Shown: positions 21,300 to 31,619 of the stretch, piece by piece
Position numbering within the stretch: the stretch's first letter is position 1
Layout of the letters: each line of letters opens with the position of its first letter
NCBI GenBank assembly: GCA_963281255.1
Contig: OY725506.1
Coordinates: 1,097,001-1,161,000 of the forward strand
DNA: 64,000 nucleotides
Source: Aphrocallistes beatrix
Lineage: Eukaryota; Porifera; Hexactinellida; Sceptrulophora; Aphrocallistidae
Direction of reading: 5' to 3'
Position numbers and translations under genes: made by a program
Notes under the pieces: model-generated
Databases searched by the model: none
What the model saw: the letters and a program-made list of their open reading frames with translations, nothing else
Told to the model about the DNA's origin: nothing

Positions 21300-22898
21300 T
21301 TACTTGTTTACAGTATATGAATAATTAACATTGTATTTATATGGGCAAAATATTGTCTTCTTCTTGAACAATGACTCGATTTCTTCCACTGTTTTCTGTT
21401 TTGTTTCTGGGATAAATAACAACACGCATACCATGTCAATCAAGTTTAGTATTCCGAATGCGAGGAAAGTGTATCCACTACCAATGTTATCCCTTAAGAA
21501 TGGGAAGATTAATATTAAAAAGAATGACTGGAGAGAAAATACAGTGTAACCAACGCCTGCAGAGAGCTCCTTCGTATGTATTGGGAACATTTCACTCATT
21601 ATGATATAACCCACAGAGGAGTAGCCTAAAGTGATGCCTGCTTTCACCATGCCTAAACTCACTATTGGCCATATATCGAGGTATTTACACAAAGAACTTG
21701 TAAAACTCGTGGAAGCATTTGTTAAAATTGCCGAACCCATGATATCGCTTACATTGGTGAAGTCTCCACAAGCCAAATGATCTTCTACTGTGAAATATCC
21801 AAACAAGGAAAAATGAGTTAGGATAACGATAATTGCCGAAACAAGCACCATTTTTTTACGACCAATCTTATCTACAACAAATGAAACGAATATGCTACCG
21901 ATTAGACCAAAACTGCAGGCTATCAGCGCTGCTATTTTAGGAGAGAGAAGTTTGCTTCCTTCAAGAATAGGCGCGGTATAGGCTGATATGACGTCATTTC
22001 CGGTGCTGGATATCGCGAAACAGAGAAATGACCCTGCTAGCAAAGCTTTGAGTCGGTAGCGAGTTGTGATTAGTTTTATTTGTTGTCGGATGTTTGCTTG
22101 TTTACTAGACGATAATGTGTCTTGAATAGCTTTGAATTCTTGCTCAACTTCGCTCCGTTTACTACGTAGATACTTCAAGGTTTTGATCGCCCTGCGTTTT
22201 TCTCCTTTCGAGATAAGCCAATTCGGGCTATACGGCTGAAGTGCCATCAACACTGCTTGTACTAATGAGAGAATTATACCTATAACTGCTAACCAGCGGA
22301 AGCTTAGAATTATTCCTATGAAATATGCAGATGTTAAACCGACCTGAATTGCAATGGACTGAAAGCCTGTGTAGAAACCTCTAATATTTGACGGAGATAC
22401 CTCGCCCATGTATACAGATATCGCTGTCACCCACATCCCTACACTGAACCCGGTCACCACTCTTCCCGCGATAAGAAAACCTACATTATCCCCAGCCACT
22501 ATGAGCATCCAGCCTAGCATTACCAGTACGGAATTACTCACGATTACCAACTTCCTTCCAAATATTTTCAAGAGAGGTGAAGCAATCAAGCTTCCCAGAG
22601 CCATGGCTAGTACGTGGGTTGAAGAAAAGAGTGGGTAACTGACGCTATCCACCAGCTTTAGTTGGAACAATTCTTTGGCTACTGGAGACGGATATGCAAG
22701 CCCGAATCCCAGATGAAGATAGCCTAGGCTTGCTACGGTGTTTGCTGTGAAAACATGGATGTTAATCCGGTTTTTGAATCTTTTGAAAAAAGAATTCGGC
22801 ATATTAAGTAACTTAGTATAAAATAATTCAAATCCTGTCTTCATTTTATAATAAAAAAACATGCCTACAAAACCTTTTTTCAAAAAAATGTCTTTCAT
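21300..22898 (-). CDS. SLC2/Tret1-like facilitative sugar transporter
   Basis: An intronless frame of 532 residues starting at ATG 22898. It shows the major-facilitator sugar-porter signatures in order: GRKLVIVSN after TM2, GRVVTGFSVGMW in TM4, EVSPSNIRG after it, DKIGRKKMVLVS in the second half, and a PETKQKTVEEIE ending. Twelve membrane segments can be drawn. These motifs place it with trehalose/glucose transporters of the Tret1 and GLUT6/8 kind, which carry sugars passively across the plasma or lysosomal membrane. The N-terminal 45 residues are basic and slightly longer than usual; a second ATG at MPNSFFKRF could be the true start. Substrate cannot be told from sequence. It is separated by 180 bp from the TRAF-like gene in the same orientation, without evidence of co-transcription. 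Confidence 0.88.
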   Translation of the reverse strand: MKDIFLKKGFVGMFFYYKMKTGFELFYTKLLNMPNSFFKRFKNRINIHVFTANTVASLGYLHLGFGLAYPSPVAKELFQLKLVDSVSYPLFSSTHVLAMALGSLIASPLLKIFGRKLVIVSNSVLVMLGWMLIVAGDNVGFLIAGRVVTGFSVGMWVTAISVYMGEVSPSNIRGFYTGFQSIAIQVGLTSAYFIGIILSFRWLAVIGIILSLVQAVLMALQPYSPNWLISKGEKRRAIKTLKYLRSKRSEVEQEFKAIQDTLSSSKQANIRQQIKLITTRYRLKALLAGSFLCFAISSTGNDVISAYTAPILEGSKLLSPKIAALIACSFGLIGSIFVSFVVDKIGRKKMVLVSAIIVILTHFSLFGYFTVEDHLACGDFTNVSDIMGSAILTNASTSFTSSLCKYLDIWPIVSLGMVKAGITLGYSSVGYIIMSEMFPIHTKELSAGVGYTVFSLQSFFLILIFPFLRDNIGSGYTFLAFGILNLIDMVCVLLFIPETKQKTVEEIESLFKKKTIFCPYKYNVNYSYTVNK

Positions 22899-23078
22899 TG
22901 CAATATGATATTATGGTTAATAATAAGAATTAACCAATACATTTTGTATACTTCCCAAATACTGCCCCCACTCTTTCCTACATGATGACCCTAATTCTAG
23001 TTATTAAAGTAATGAAGTATGCTTTATGATTGAAGACATCAAGTCTAGTCATATCCATGATTATCACAAAACTCTAGT

Positions 23079-24362
23079 TCATAGCAGCCATTCTGGAACC
23101 TTGTAGTTGTTATTCACCATCACTCGCACGTGTACTATGTCATTCTTCAAGTAGCAGTTCTTCGCCGGTACCTGCGTTATAGCCTGGAGGGGAATTTGCA
23201 CATACGCTAGTTCGCCTTCTTTCCCTTTCGGCTGCATTTCCACCTGCTGGAATTCCATCATGGTCATTGGTTTGTAGTGATCAGTGGGTGCATTGTGGTT
23301 GAGTAGTTCTATGGAAACGAAGCCCGACAGTGGCCACTTCAGCATCTTGTCCCATTCCCCGTGTTCTACCGTGACAGTAATGCACATGATCTCCTGGTAA
23401 TGTCTCGGTGCTACCTCTGCTCTCCCGATCAACAGCTTTGCACTGATGCAGTAGCCTTTAGGACTTGTGAAGAACCTCTGACTGTTGACGCTCATGCCTG
23501 GATTCAGCCTCATAGGAGCAATATCCACACTCCATACTAGGACGTTGCGATTTTGTGGTTTGTGCGTTGTCACAGATTGTCCGGCTGTCTCAATCCAGTG
23601 GATATTCTGGTTCAATTTGGATAGTGCACTTCCTAGGTGGGACTCAAAATTTGATAGGTGTTGCTCAATATTTGAAATTCGTGATTTTAGCTTTTCGATT
23701 TCTGATTCATTCCCCTCTATTTTGGGAAAATATGATTTACATACGACTATTTCTGTCTTTTCAGCTTCAAGGTCAGATTTTAATTCTTGCCCCATCTCGA
23801 ATAAATCTTGTATACTCGTTTTGTTCTGTTCAATTTCTGCCTCTGACTTTGCAACATTTTCGCCTACCTCGAGAAGCTTTTCTTTTTCACTGTCAAAATC
23901 CTGTTTTATTTCATCTACATCTTTCCTAATCTCATCCCTTTCATCCGCATTAGCCAGATCCATCTTATTAAAATCTTCTTGCACCAATTTCAGATGTTCG
24001 CCCGCTCTACCTTCAAGGTGAGTGTCCATATCGCATCGGAATATCTGGCAATCACAGCCTTCTCGCTTATACAGACAATCTACCTTTGTCAATCCCGCGC
24101 AGTTCGGTATGTGATTCTCGAAATCCTTCGCTTTGAATTGCATCTTACATTTCTTTGGGCAATCTATATCTCTCTCCTGGCATTCTCTTTCATGATGATG
24201 ATTTAGCTCAGCTTCACTCTCACATTGAAAATCGTTACATTTCTCACAATGCAAAGTCGGGAGTTCCTCCGTTCTCTGTGTATGCTGGCCATCATCTGGC
24301 GGAAACTGAGGTGGATCAGGCGAACTTTCTTTCCCGTTTTGATAATTGTATCCAGCTGCCAT
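23079..24362 (-). CDS. TRAF-like adaptor: TRAF zinc fingers, coiled coil, MATH domain, no RING
   Basis: An intronless 427-residue frame from ATG 24362. Residues 1-35 are Pro/Gln-rich. Residues 38-125 have the Cys/His spacing of TRAF-type zinc fingers (LHCEKCNDFQCESEAEL, CQERDIDCPKKC, CDCQIFRCDMDTHLE). Residues 130-265 are a Lys/Glu-rich coiled coil. Residues about 274-427 form a MATH/TRAF-C-like domain starting near VLVWSVDIAPM. There is no N-terminal RING, so it is unlikely to act as a ubiquitin ligase by itself. TRAF proteins trimerise through the coiled coil and bind receptor tails in NF-kB/JNK signalling; RING-less relatives may act as adaptors or competitors. The MATH domain is divergent, and receptor-binding residues cannot be judged here. 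Confidence 0.82.
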   Translation of the reverse strand: MAAGYNYQNGKESSPDPPQFPPDDGQHTQRTEELPTLHCEKCNDFQCESEAELNHHHERECQERDIDCPKKCKMQFKAKDFENHIPNCAGLTKVDCLYKREGCDCQIFRCDMDTHLEGRAGEHLKLVQEDFNKMDLANADERDEIRKDVDEIKQDFDSEKEKLLEVGENVAKSEAEIEQNKTSIQDLFEMGQELKSDLEAEKTEIVVCKSYFPKIEGNESEIEKLKSRISNIEQHLSNFESHLGSALSKLNQNIHWIETAGQSVTTHKPQNRNVLVWSVDIAPMRLNPGMSVNSQRFFTSPKGYCISAKLLIGRAEVAPRHYQEIMCITVTVEHGEWDKMLKWPLSGFVSIELLNHNAPTDHYKPMTMMEFQQVEMQPKGKEGELAYVQIPLQAITQVPAKNCYLKNDIVHVRVMVNNNYKVPEWLL

Positions 24363-25654
24363 TCGTTTCTTGTTTCAAATAGTTGATAACAGTTTCTACT
24401 CAATACGAATACGTGATTTTTGTTTTAAAATATCAGACACTGTTTCTGATGTACATATATTGATTTTGTGTTTCTATTCAATGGAATTTATTGAGCTGTT
24501 CACATCGTAGGAATGTTCTTTGTCTGAAATTGGAACTAATTATTTGCCTAACCTCGCATAAACCCCAACATATCGCTTACATATCTGAACCAGCTGCCAA
24601 AAGTATCTTACACCAACTTTCCTGAATGGAGAAGTTTGTACCATCGCTTGCAGCTCGAGTTACTATATATATACGCTCCTCTTTTACCACAGTAATCTCC
24701 ATATGCTAAAATATGTTCCCACCCTTTGACTACTTTGTGCAAGTCATAGCATCATGATACTGTGTGTAATCAGTGATCTAATACAGCGATCTGTAATTGA
24801 TTCGGCCTTTGATAATATTCTTTAGCTTTTTTCTGCTACACACTCTATGATTATCCACATTTTTCATGTTTAAGGAAGAATCTTGATTCTATATAACCAC
24901 ACATCTAGCGCTAAGACAGTGTTCTTGTTATATTTCAATTTCTTTTTTGGAAGCATTTGATCTAAATTCTTCCCGATTATTTTATAACTGATAATATTTA
25001 TTCAAGAAAGATATTTCGGGGATCTGCAACAAGACTAGCAAAATGCTTCCGTAGCTTGGGCGAATCATTATTACGGAACAAATCTTAGAAGATACTTACG
25101 TATACATGAATCATATCAATACATGTGTGCTACGGAAGGAATTTTGCAATAGACACGATAAAAAACACAGTACGTTAATAAGGACCCGATAAAGAACTTT
25201 GAGGCTTAGAAAGCGAAAATGTTAAGGTAGTTCAACTTTGAGATATGTTTCCTTATTTTTTAAAAGGTGTATTGCTTTCTGGTCTTGAAATAGACTAGTA
25301 TTACAAACTCGTGCCGTACCAAATGGTCAGATGCCAGCGATTTTCTAGTTGTTTCAGCTCTGTAGCACAACTCCTTAATGGTTGTATCCAGTCCGTTAGA
25401 GTTCAAGTTCGTGTAAGATAGTGGGGATGTATACCAAGAAATTTGTCCAGATAAGCACTGTTATTCATAACCACTACTAAGTATACTCCGGTTTAATTAG
25501 CTTCCTTGTAGGGGTTGTACTTACCTCGTTAACCCGATCTTATGTGGGTGGTGTAGAAAAATCATCTTATAGGTTCTGTATAATAGTATTTAGACCTTAA
25601 TTAGTTCCTCGACTTATTGCTTTGAACTGTTTATTTTCAATTATATTAGCACAA
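24363..25654. other. Divergent intergenic region between TRAF-like and LRP5/6-like genes
   Basis: The region contains the promoters of two divergently transcribed genes. It is AT-rich with no transposon ends or coding segments that I can support. A TATATATATAC tract near 24665 lies about 300 bases upstream of the TRAF-like ATG. Confidence 0.35.
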
Positions 25655-28600
25655 ATGTATACGCAGAAAGCGTCTATTTGCATCTTAATCACCCTCGTGA
25701 GTTTCTGCGCCTGCCGAGCAGACTACCAGCTAGTGCTACAGACGGATGACAGATTCTCTGTGGCAACATTCGCAAAGTCCCTTGATAACACAACACTAAG
25801 CTTGCAACCCCTATTCACCTTGAACCACTCACTCACAGATGAAAATATCTCGTCCATAGCGACTTGCGAGTTTTTCTTATACTTCACGACACAGTCAGAT
25901 GACGTGATACATAGACTATCACTACACCCCACGCCCTATCATTCCACCATACAGAAACACTCTAGGATTGAGAACCTAGCTGTTGATCCGTGGTGTCGTA
26001 ATCTTTTCTTCTCCACGTCTGCCTCCATGCAAGTCTCTGCTTCAAACATCAGCGCGCGGATTCTCACACCTAGAATCTTGGCAACAGACAGGACTGGTGA
26101 TGCTTCGATAACCTCGCTCTCCTACGACTACGTGAACTATCAGCTGCTCTACTCCTCCAGCAGAGGACTGGTGTACCAACTCGGATTCAATGACACACGT
26201 CCGAATAAGGTTCGGGAGAGCGGGAACAAGGAAATCATTAACTCAGCCACATCGCAATCACACTTGTTTACACTGGAAAGGGACTCCTCACGCCTGGAGC
26301 TATGGCGCTCTCATCTAACAGGATTAGCACACGATCCGGAAAAAATTATAACGTGGGATGATCCCAACTATTTCGAGGAGTTTATCGTAACAGCAGACGG
26401 AAAGTGGTTGTTTTTCATTGACGCCGATACAAACCAACTATGCGCAGTAGATATTTCTACTCCACAGACTCAAACACCAACTCTCCTATTCTCCAACCTC
26501 AAGAACGTACGCAAGATCCGGTTTATCCCTGATACCTTAGACCAGCTATTTAATGGAGAACTTTCCAATCCCTGTTTATACAGCAGATGTTCACACCTGT
26601 GTCTACCCACCTCCTCCACGGACTTAACTTGTTCCTGTCCAAACGGGGAGAAGCAGCGAATGCAGGACGAGGACTGTGACAGTTCACACCTAGAAGGCTC
26701 TACCGTGTTAGCAACCTCAGAAGGGATACACGTGTTACGGAGAGAAAACTCAGACAGTCTGAGTTTGACTCTCCTCCCGCTGAGTGGGTATGTTCCTCTC
26801 TTGGTAGGAGAAGTGACTGCAGCAGAGGATAGAGTGTACTGGAGTGAGCAGCACGTTTATCACGGGATCCCATACTCTCTCATTAGAACTGGCAGCGTCA
26901 AGACTGGATTCACAAGCACACTCGTGAGTGAGACGCTGGGTAGAGTTAGCGGTTTGGTGGTAGATAGGCTGAGCGATAACTTGTTTTGGAGCGATAGCAT
27001 GTTGAGACGCATTGAAGTAAGCCGAACCAACGGACAGCATAGGAAGGTACTGTACGATAATGACGTCATCCAGGGACCCCCTTCTAATCTTGTGGCAGAT
27101 TTGGTACGGTCTAAGCTCTACTGGGTAGAAGAAGTGGACGGCTTCTGCAGGATTCTATCAGCAGATATGGATGTGGACTCTAGCGTGTCTCCTCAGGTGC
27201 TGGCTGAGAATTTGACCAGTGTTAACTCTCTGGCAGTAGACGCTGGCAGCAGTTTGCTGTATTGGTCTGGTTCTGAGGGTATAAATAGTTTAAACATTAC
27301 TGAACAGGTCCCTACTCCAATCCTAGTTTTCAATGCAGAGGCTGTAACTGCGATTGCTGTCGATAATCCAACGGTATTGAGTTTGAAATCGCATAATTGT
27401 ACGAGTTTATTTTCCGATACATCACTCCTGCTTCGGTATTCCAGTAGCCTACTGGGTCTAGCGCATATACCAGATGATAGAGACAGAGAGTCAGCTTGCA
27501 TACGCGATACCCTCAGGACATGTCCGCACTTGTGTCTGCCAGCCTACGCAGGCATCCAGTATTCGTGCGTTTGCAGTCCTGGTTTCCAATTAAAAATAAT
27601 TGACGGTGTTTCGCATTGTGAAGAGGTGGAGGAGACTTTGTACATGTCACAGCCTGGAACAATTAAAGTAATTCATAGAAATTCGATTGAAATTTTCTCG
27701 CGTAAACCTGAATTGAAAACCACATCCGGTACTGCTTCCTCCATAACCGGGGACGTACGGAGGAGACATATCTACTGGAGTGACACTGTGGAGGGGGTCA
27801 TTGGGCGTATAGATGAGGACGGGAGCAATCTGAAGGTGATACAAGGTGGATTCTACTCGGTACATGGCCTAGCGTTTGATCCGTTGTCTGATAACCTCTA
27901 CTGGTCGGATAACAGGTCTGGTGTCGTGGGGGTATCGACATCTGACGGTTCATTACAGAAGGTTTTGGTCCATGCAAGAGACAGCATTCCACTCGCTTTG
28001 GCATCGAATCCCATCTCAAGTGAGATTTACTTCAGCACGCAATCTTCCCCGCTTAGCATCAGGTCCATGTATGGCAACGCTAAAAATAATCGCGAAATAA
28101 TTCGGACAAAGGGTAAAGCGCAAGCGATCTTGTTTGAAAATAACTTGAACGAGCTAGTTTGGGCTAGGAACTTATCTGCTCTCTCCCAATGGAAACCCAC
28201 AGTACTGAAATGCACGCTTCCCGATTGCAGTGATGATGTGTTGACATTTTTCGATCTCGACGTCAATATCTACGGGTTAGCAGCAAGCCCGGATAAGTTC
28301 TATTCTGCAGGCTCTCTAGCTAATTTCCCTAACGTCTATTTCCTGCAGCAGCACTACCTCCCGCAAGGCAGATTCGAGCAGGTAGTCATCGTGCCCACAT
28401 ACAGACCAGGCGCTCTCTACCTCTCCCACATCTCTTCTCAGCCCAGGCAGCACTACTGTGCCATCAATAACGGCGGTTGTTCACACTTCTGTCTGCTAGG
28501 TAGACCGAGCACAGGGGTTGCACCTCAAGAGTACTCCTGTGAGTGTCCAGTGCACATGAGGCTGTCGAGTGATGGGAGGAATTGTCAGTTACGAGAAACT

Positions 28601-30613
28601 TTTCTTTTTGTCTTAACAGACCATTACATTCTAGCCCTCAATAAGTATCCTTATGTGGTGGATGAGGCTGTCCCTGTTGGTACCCTTCAGAACCCACGTT
28701 TCGTATCATTTGATCCAATCGACAATGTGATATATTGGCTTAGTGACGCGTCTCAAAATGAATCCGTCGTAAAGTCATACGGACTTAATAAAGGAGAGAT
28801 GAAGCCGAGCATAATTACAAGCATTAATCATACCGATTCAGTGATTTTCAACTTTGAGGTTGAGTGGGTTGGGAAGTACGCTTTCTGGACACGCAGTGAC
28901 GGAGATTCAATCGAGTTCACGAAGTTAGACAGTCCACATTCTGGTTATATATTTCATGACCCAGCCTCCAAGCCACGAGCCCTAGCTGTAGACCCAGTGA
29001 ATAGTAGCATTTTCTTCTCAGATTGGTCGGACCCTCCTTCCATTCACTCAATCAGCCTGGACGGAAAGAATGATAAAGTTCTAGTTAATTCTGACTACGT
29101 ATGTCGACCCTCCTCACTCATTTTCAGCCATAAACACAATAGCTTGTTCTGGTACGACTACGCCATGCATAACATTGCGCAGTACAATTTTGAGACAGAA
29201 AGTGTTGTTTTCCTCGATGAAACTCTCCCTCTTGGCGAATTAGGACGGAATGTAACGGAGTCCGATTTTGATCAAATTAAGATCGCAATCAGTGGAGATG
29301 AACTTGTGTGGTGGGAGAAACGCTCCCAGCCAATGATAACCAAGTTCCATTACTTCAACCTCCTCACACTCTCCAGCGGTTCCACTGACGTGACCTCGGT
29401 TGGGAACATCCATGACATGATCGGACACACTGTTGACAAGCAGATTCAGCATAACTCCTACCCGTGTCGCAATCATCCCTGTAAAGGAATTTGTTCACAC
29501 AACAGTGAAGACTTCACCTGCACCTGCCCACTGTACACTTACAACAGCTCAGTTACTTTGAATTGTGAACCATTCAAGTGTCCATTCGTGTCCTCCTGCA
29601 CCCCTGGCACTGACTGTGTTGACTCTGATTGGCGGTGTGACGGCATACGTAACTGCATGGACGGATCTGATGAAGCGAACTGCACCGGTTCATGTGAAGC
29701 TGACCAGATACTGTGCAACAGCACCAAGATATGTATTCCGATAGAAAAGCGTTGTAACGGTGATAAGGATTGTCTCGACGGATCTGATGAGTTGAACTGT
29801 ATGACTCCACGCTCCTCTCTGCCCAGCACCTCAAGTACGACATCGGATGAGTTAGACGTCTTCGAAAAGTCATACTTCAGCATCCTGCTGGCATTAATAA
29901 TGGCCATCATACTTCTGTTCATCGTTTGCATAGGCATCTTAATCATTTGGTTGATTTGCTTGCACAGACCTTTCTACAGAGGCTTTCAATATAAGATAAA
30001 AAGAAATAGGAAAGAAGACCTTGAGAAAAATCGCAGTAGTCCCAGCTACTCCGAATCAGAAATACAGTCGAACAATTCTTCTCGCCCCATCCTCGATCCT
30101 CCTCGGAAGTCTGGTATCATCAGACAGCTTCCAGTGCCGAACACCCAGTTCACCAATCAATCTCCGGATATTCAGTTGCACCTGGACGAACATTACAATT
30201 CTGCCCCGCTATGCTTTGGTTACAGGTCTGCACCCCTCTCCCTCGATGTGCCCACAGTCGACTTGGTTTCGATCGTGACAGATCAATCCTTGAATAGGTC
30301 CGAATACGATTATGAAAAGATGTCTATTTCACGAGTGCCCCCACCCTCAGTAAACACGAACAACTCCTCGGTCTTTCTCTCTGTCAGCCAGCAAGACATC
30401 CCCGCCGCTGTGGAATCAGGAATTCCAGACGGAACGACCCTCATAACTGGCAGCCAGCGAATGATAGAGTATCCTCATCCCAACTCGGAGATTTCCACTG
30501 CGCTAACTAATACCTATTTCCAGCAAGTGCGTCCCCCCAACCATCTATCCGGTCAGTCATCTCACTTTTCAACTTACATATCCTCTCTACCACCGGGGTC
30601 TTTCAACTCCTGA
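25655..30613 (+). CDS. LRP5/6-like Wnt co-receptor, intronless
   Basis: One open frame of 1652 residues from ATG 25655; the frame extends upstream only to a TTG. Residues 1-22 are a signal peptide (MYTQKASICILITLVSFCAC). Four YWTD-type beta-propellers follow, with blades such as VYWSEQ, LFWSDS, LYWVEE, IYWSDT and LYWSDN. Each propeller is closed by an EGF-like module, near residues 305, 615, 932 and 1268. Two LDLR class A modules (about 1307-1343 and 1345-1383) keep the DGSDE calcium motif. A membrane segment spans about 1408-1432, and a 220-residue cytoplasmic tail follows. Four propeller-EGF pairs plus LDLR-A modules next to the membrane are the LRP5/6/Arrow layout, where the receptor binds Wnt with Frizzled and recruits Axin. 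Differences are two rather than three LDLR-A modules, weak YWTD conservation in propellers 1 and 4, and only degenerate PPPS-like motifs in the tail (VPPPSVN; LPPGSFNS). Complete lack of introns is unusual for this family. Confidence 0.87.
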   Translation: MYTQKASICILITLVSFCACRADYQLVLQTDDRFSVATFAKSLDNTTLSLQPLFTLNHSLTDENISSIATCEFFLYFTTQSDDVIHRLSLHPTPYHSTIQKHSRIENLAVDPWCRNLFFSTSASMQVSASNISARILTPRILATDRTGDASITSLSYDYVNYQLLYSSSRGLVYQLGFNDTRPNKVRESGNKEIINSATSQSHLFTLERDSSRLELWRSHLTGLAHDPEKIITWDDPNYFEEFIVTADGKWLFFIDADTNQLCAVDISTPQTQTPTLLFSNLKNVRKIRFIPDTLDQLFNGELSNPCLYSRCSHLCLPTSSTDLTCSCPNGEKQRMQDEDCDSSHLEGSTVLATSEGIHVLRRENSDSLSLTLLPLSGYVPLLVGEVTAAEDRVYWSEQHVYHGIPYSLIRTGSVKTGFTSTLVSETLGRVSGLVVDRLSDNLFWSDSMLRRIEVSRTNGQHRKVLYDNDVIQGPPSNLVADLVRSKLYWVEEVDGFCRILSADMDVDSSVSPQVLAENLTSVNSLAVDAGSSLLYWSGSEGINSLNITEQVPTPILVFNAEAVTAIAVDNPTVLSLKSHNCTSLFSDTSLLLRYSSSLLGLAHIPDDRDRESACIRDTLRTCPHLCLPAYAGIQYSCVCSPGFQLKIIDGVSHCEEVEETLYMSQPGTIKVIHRNSIEIFSRKPELKTTSGTASSITGDVRRRHIYWSDTVEGVIGRIDEDGSNLKVIQGGFYSVHGLAFDPLSDNLYWSDNRSGVVGVSTSDGSLQKVLVHARDSIPLALASNPISSEIYFSTQSSPLSIRSMYGNAKNNREIIRTKGKAQAILFENNLNELVWARNLSALSQWKPTVLKCTLPDCSDDVLTFFDLDVNIYGLAASPDKFYSAGSLANFPNVYFLQQHYLPQGRFEQVVIVPTYRPGALYLSHISSQPRQHYCAINNGGCSHFCLLGRPSTGVAPQEYSCECPVHMRLSSDGRNCQLRETFLFVLTDHYILALNKYPYVVDEAVPVGTLQNPRFVSFDPIDNVIYWLSDASQNESVVKSYGLNKGEMKPSIITSINHTDSVIFNFEVEWVGKYAFWTRSDGDSIEFTKLDSPHSGYIFHDPASKPRALAVDPVNSSIFFSDWSDPPSIHSISLDGKNDKVLVNSDYVCRPSSLIFSHKHNSLFWYDYAMHNIAQYNFETESVVFLDETLPLGELGRNVTESDFDQIKIAISGDELVWWEKRSQPMITKFHYFNLLTLSSGSTDVTSVGNIHDMIGHTVDKQIQHNSYPCRNHPCKGICSHNSEDFTCTCPLYTYNSSVTLNCEPFKCPFVSSCTPGTDCVDSDWRCDGIRNCMDGSDEANCTGSCEADQILCNSTKICIPIEKRCNGDKDCLDGSDELNCMTPRSSLPSTSSTTSDELDVFEKSYFSILLALIMAIILLFIVCIGILIIWLICLHRPFYRGFQYKIKRNRKEDLEKNRSSPSYSESEIQSNNSSRPILDPPRKSGIIRQLPVPNTQFTNQSPDIQLHLDEHYNSAPLCFGYRSAPLSLDVPTVDLVSIVTDQSLNRSEYDYEKMSISRVPPPSVNTNNSSVFLSVSQQDIPAAVESGIPDGTTLITGSQRMIEYPHPNSEISTALTNTYFQQVRPPNHLSGQSSHFSTYISSLPPGSFNS

Positions 30614-30964
30614 ATTCACTATAACTTTAGCTAAGCCCAATCAAACTGATCAACTCGTCTACTCACTTTATAAAACCCCTTGATTTAGTTATATTGTGAG
30701 ATCTCGATTCTCTATCCCAAATCCGCTGAATAATGCTTCTCTATTTTATGGGTAATTTTGGTTTCTACTTTCTAGCACAGACAGACTCCAGATTGAACTA
30801 TTTTTTATCAATTTGATTTGTATTTCAAGATTTATTTTATTTTGTGTATAATTGTATTTTGTTTTATATCATTAAGATTGAAAGGGTAGATTGATCTGGT
30901 TAACCAAGTATAGATTTGTACCAAAGTTCAGTGGTGTATGTAAATACTATGTTAAATATACTAT

Positions 30965-30970
30965 AATAAA
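30965..30970 (+). promoter_or_regulatory. Polyadenylation signal AATAAA for LRP5/6-like gene
   Basis: A canonical AATAAA about 350 bases after the stop codon, following AT-rich sequence expected of a 3' UTR. Further weak variants occur nearby, so the used site is not certain. Confidence 0.5.
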
Positions 30971-31199
30971 CTTGTATTAAACTATGGTGATGTGTATTTC
31001 CTAACGAAATTATTTGTAAAGTAGACCGTACTCTGGTACGAACATGGATAAGAGGAAGTAGTATATTCCAATTGGGTTGTTTCAGGGAGAAGAATTACTG
31101 CACTACAAACTAGGGAATTCAGCAACCAAATATTGGCATTATTATTTCACTAGTTTGAGAGTTGACTTGCATTTTTCTCTCATTATAAGTTAATAATTG

Positions 31200-31310
31200 C
31201 AATGATAGTTGTAAAGTTTGTAAACGATTTGATTTGCTGGTTAGGACTTTTTAAGCTCGAATCCAACCGGATTTTAGAAAAATAGAATTATTATAGTTCT
31301 ACCTACAGTG
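31200..31310 (+). repeat. Short dispersed repeat, possible SINE relic (copy 1)
   Basis: Shares GACTTTTTA, a TCGAATCC/TCAAATCC stretch and TAGTTCTAC-TACA with sequence at about 35985-36095 in the same order and spacing. The first shared stretch resembles a tRNA-type B box, but no A box or cloverleaf is visible, so a tRNA origin is only a guess. Confidence 0.35.
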
Positions 31311-31619
31311 GAATTCGCATAATATTATAAGCAACTCTGGTTTTGTTCACAAAACAGTTGCTAATATAGGAATAGAAATTATAATTAAATACAAAATCTA
31401 CACTTGGGCTTTGAGGATTTTGAAAGTGATGCCATGTTTGCAGGCAGCCAGTGGAGGGATTATATTGAGAAGAGGGACGATGGAATGGCTTTTGATGCAT
31501 CGTGAATAAGACAGGGCCAGTGTTTCCCGCAGAGCGCGTTAAGGCGCGCTGTTTAACTCGCTTAGTTTATCAAATAACGTACTTTTAATGGCAAATAATG
31601 TAATTTGCCCGAATAAACC

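Noticed and set aside
25622..25654. Upstream extension of the LRP5/6-like frame
   Set aside because: It begins with TTG; the first ATG at 25655 is followed directly by a good signal peptide.
31240..31262. tRNA-like B box (TCGAATCC)
   Set aside because: No A box at the right distance and no cloverleaf; treated only as a possible SINE relic.
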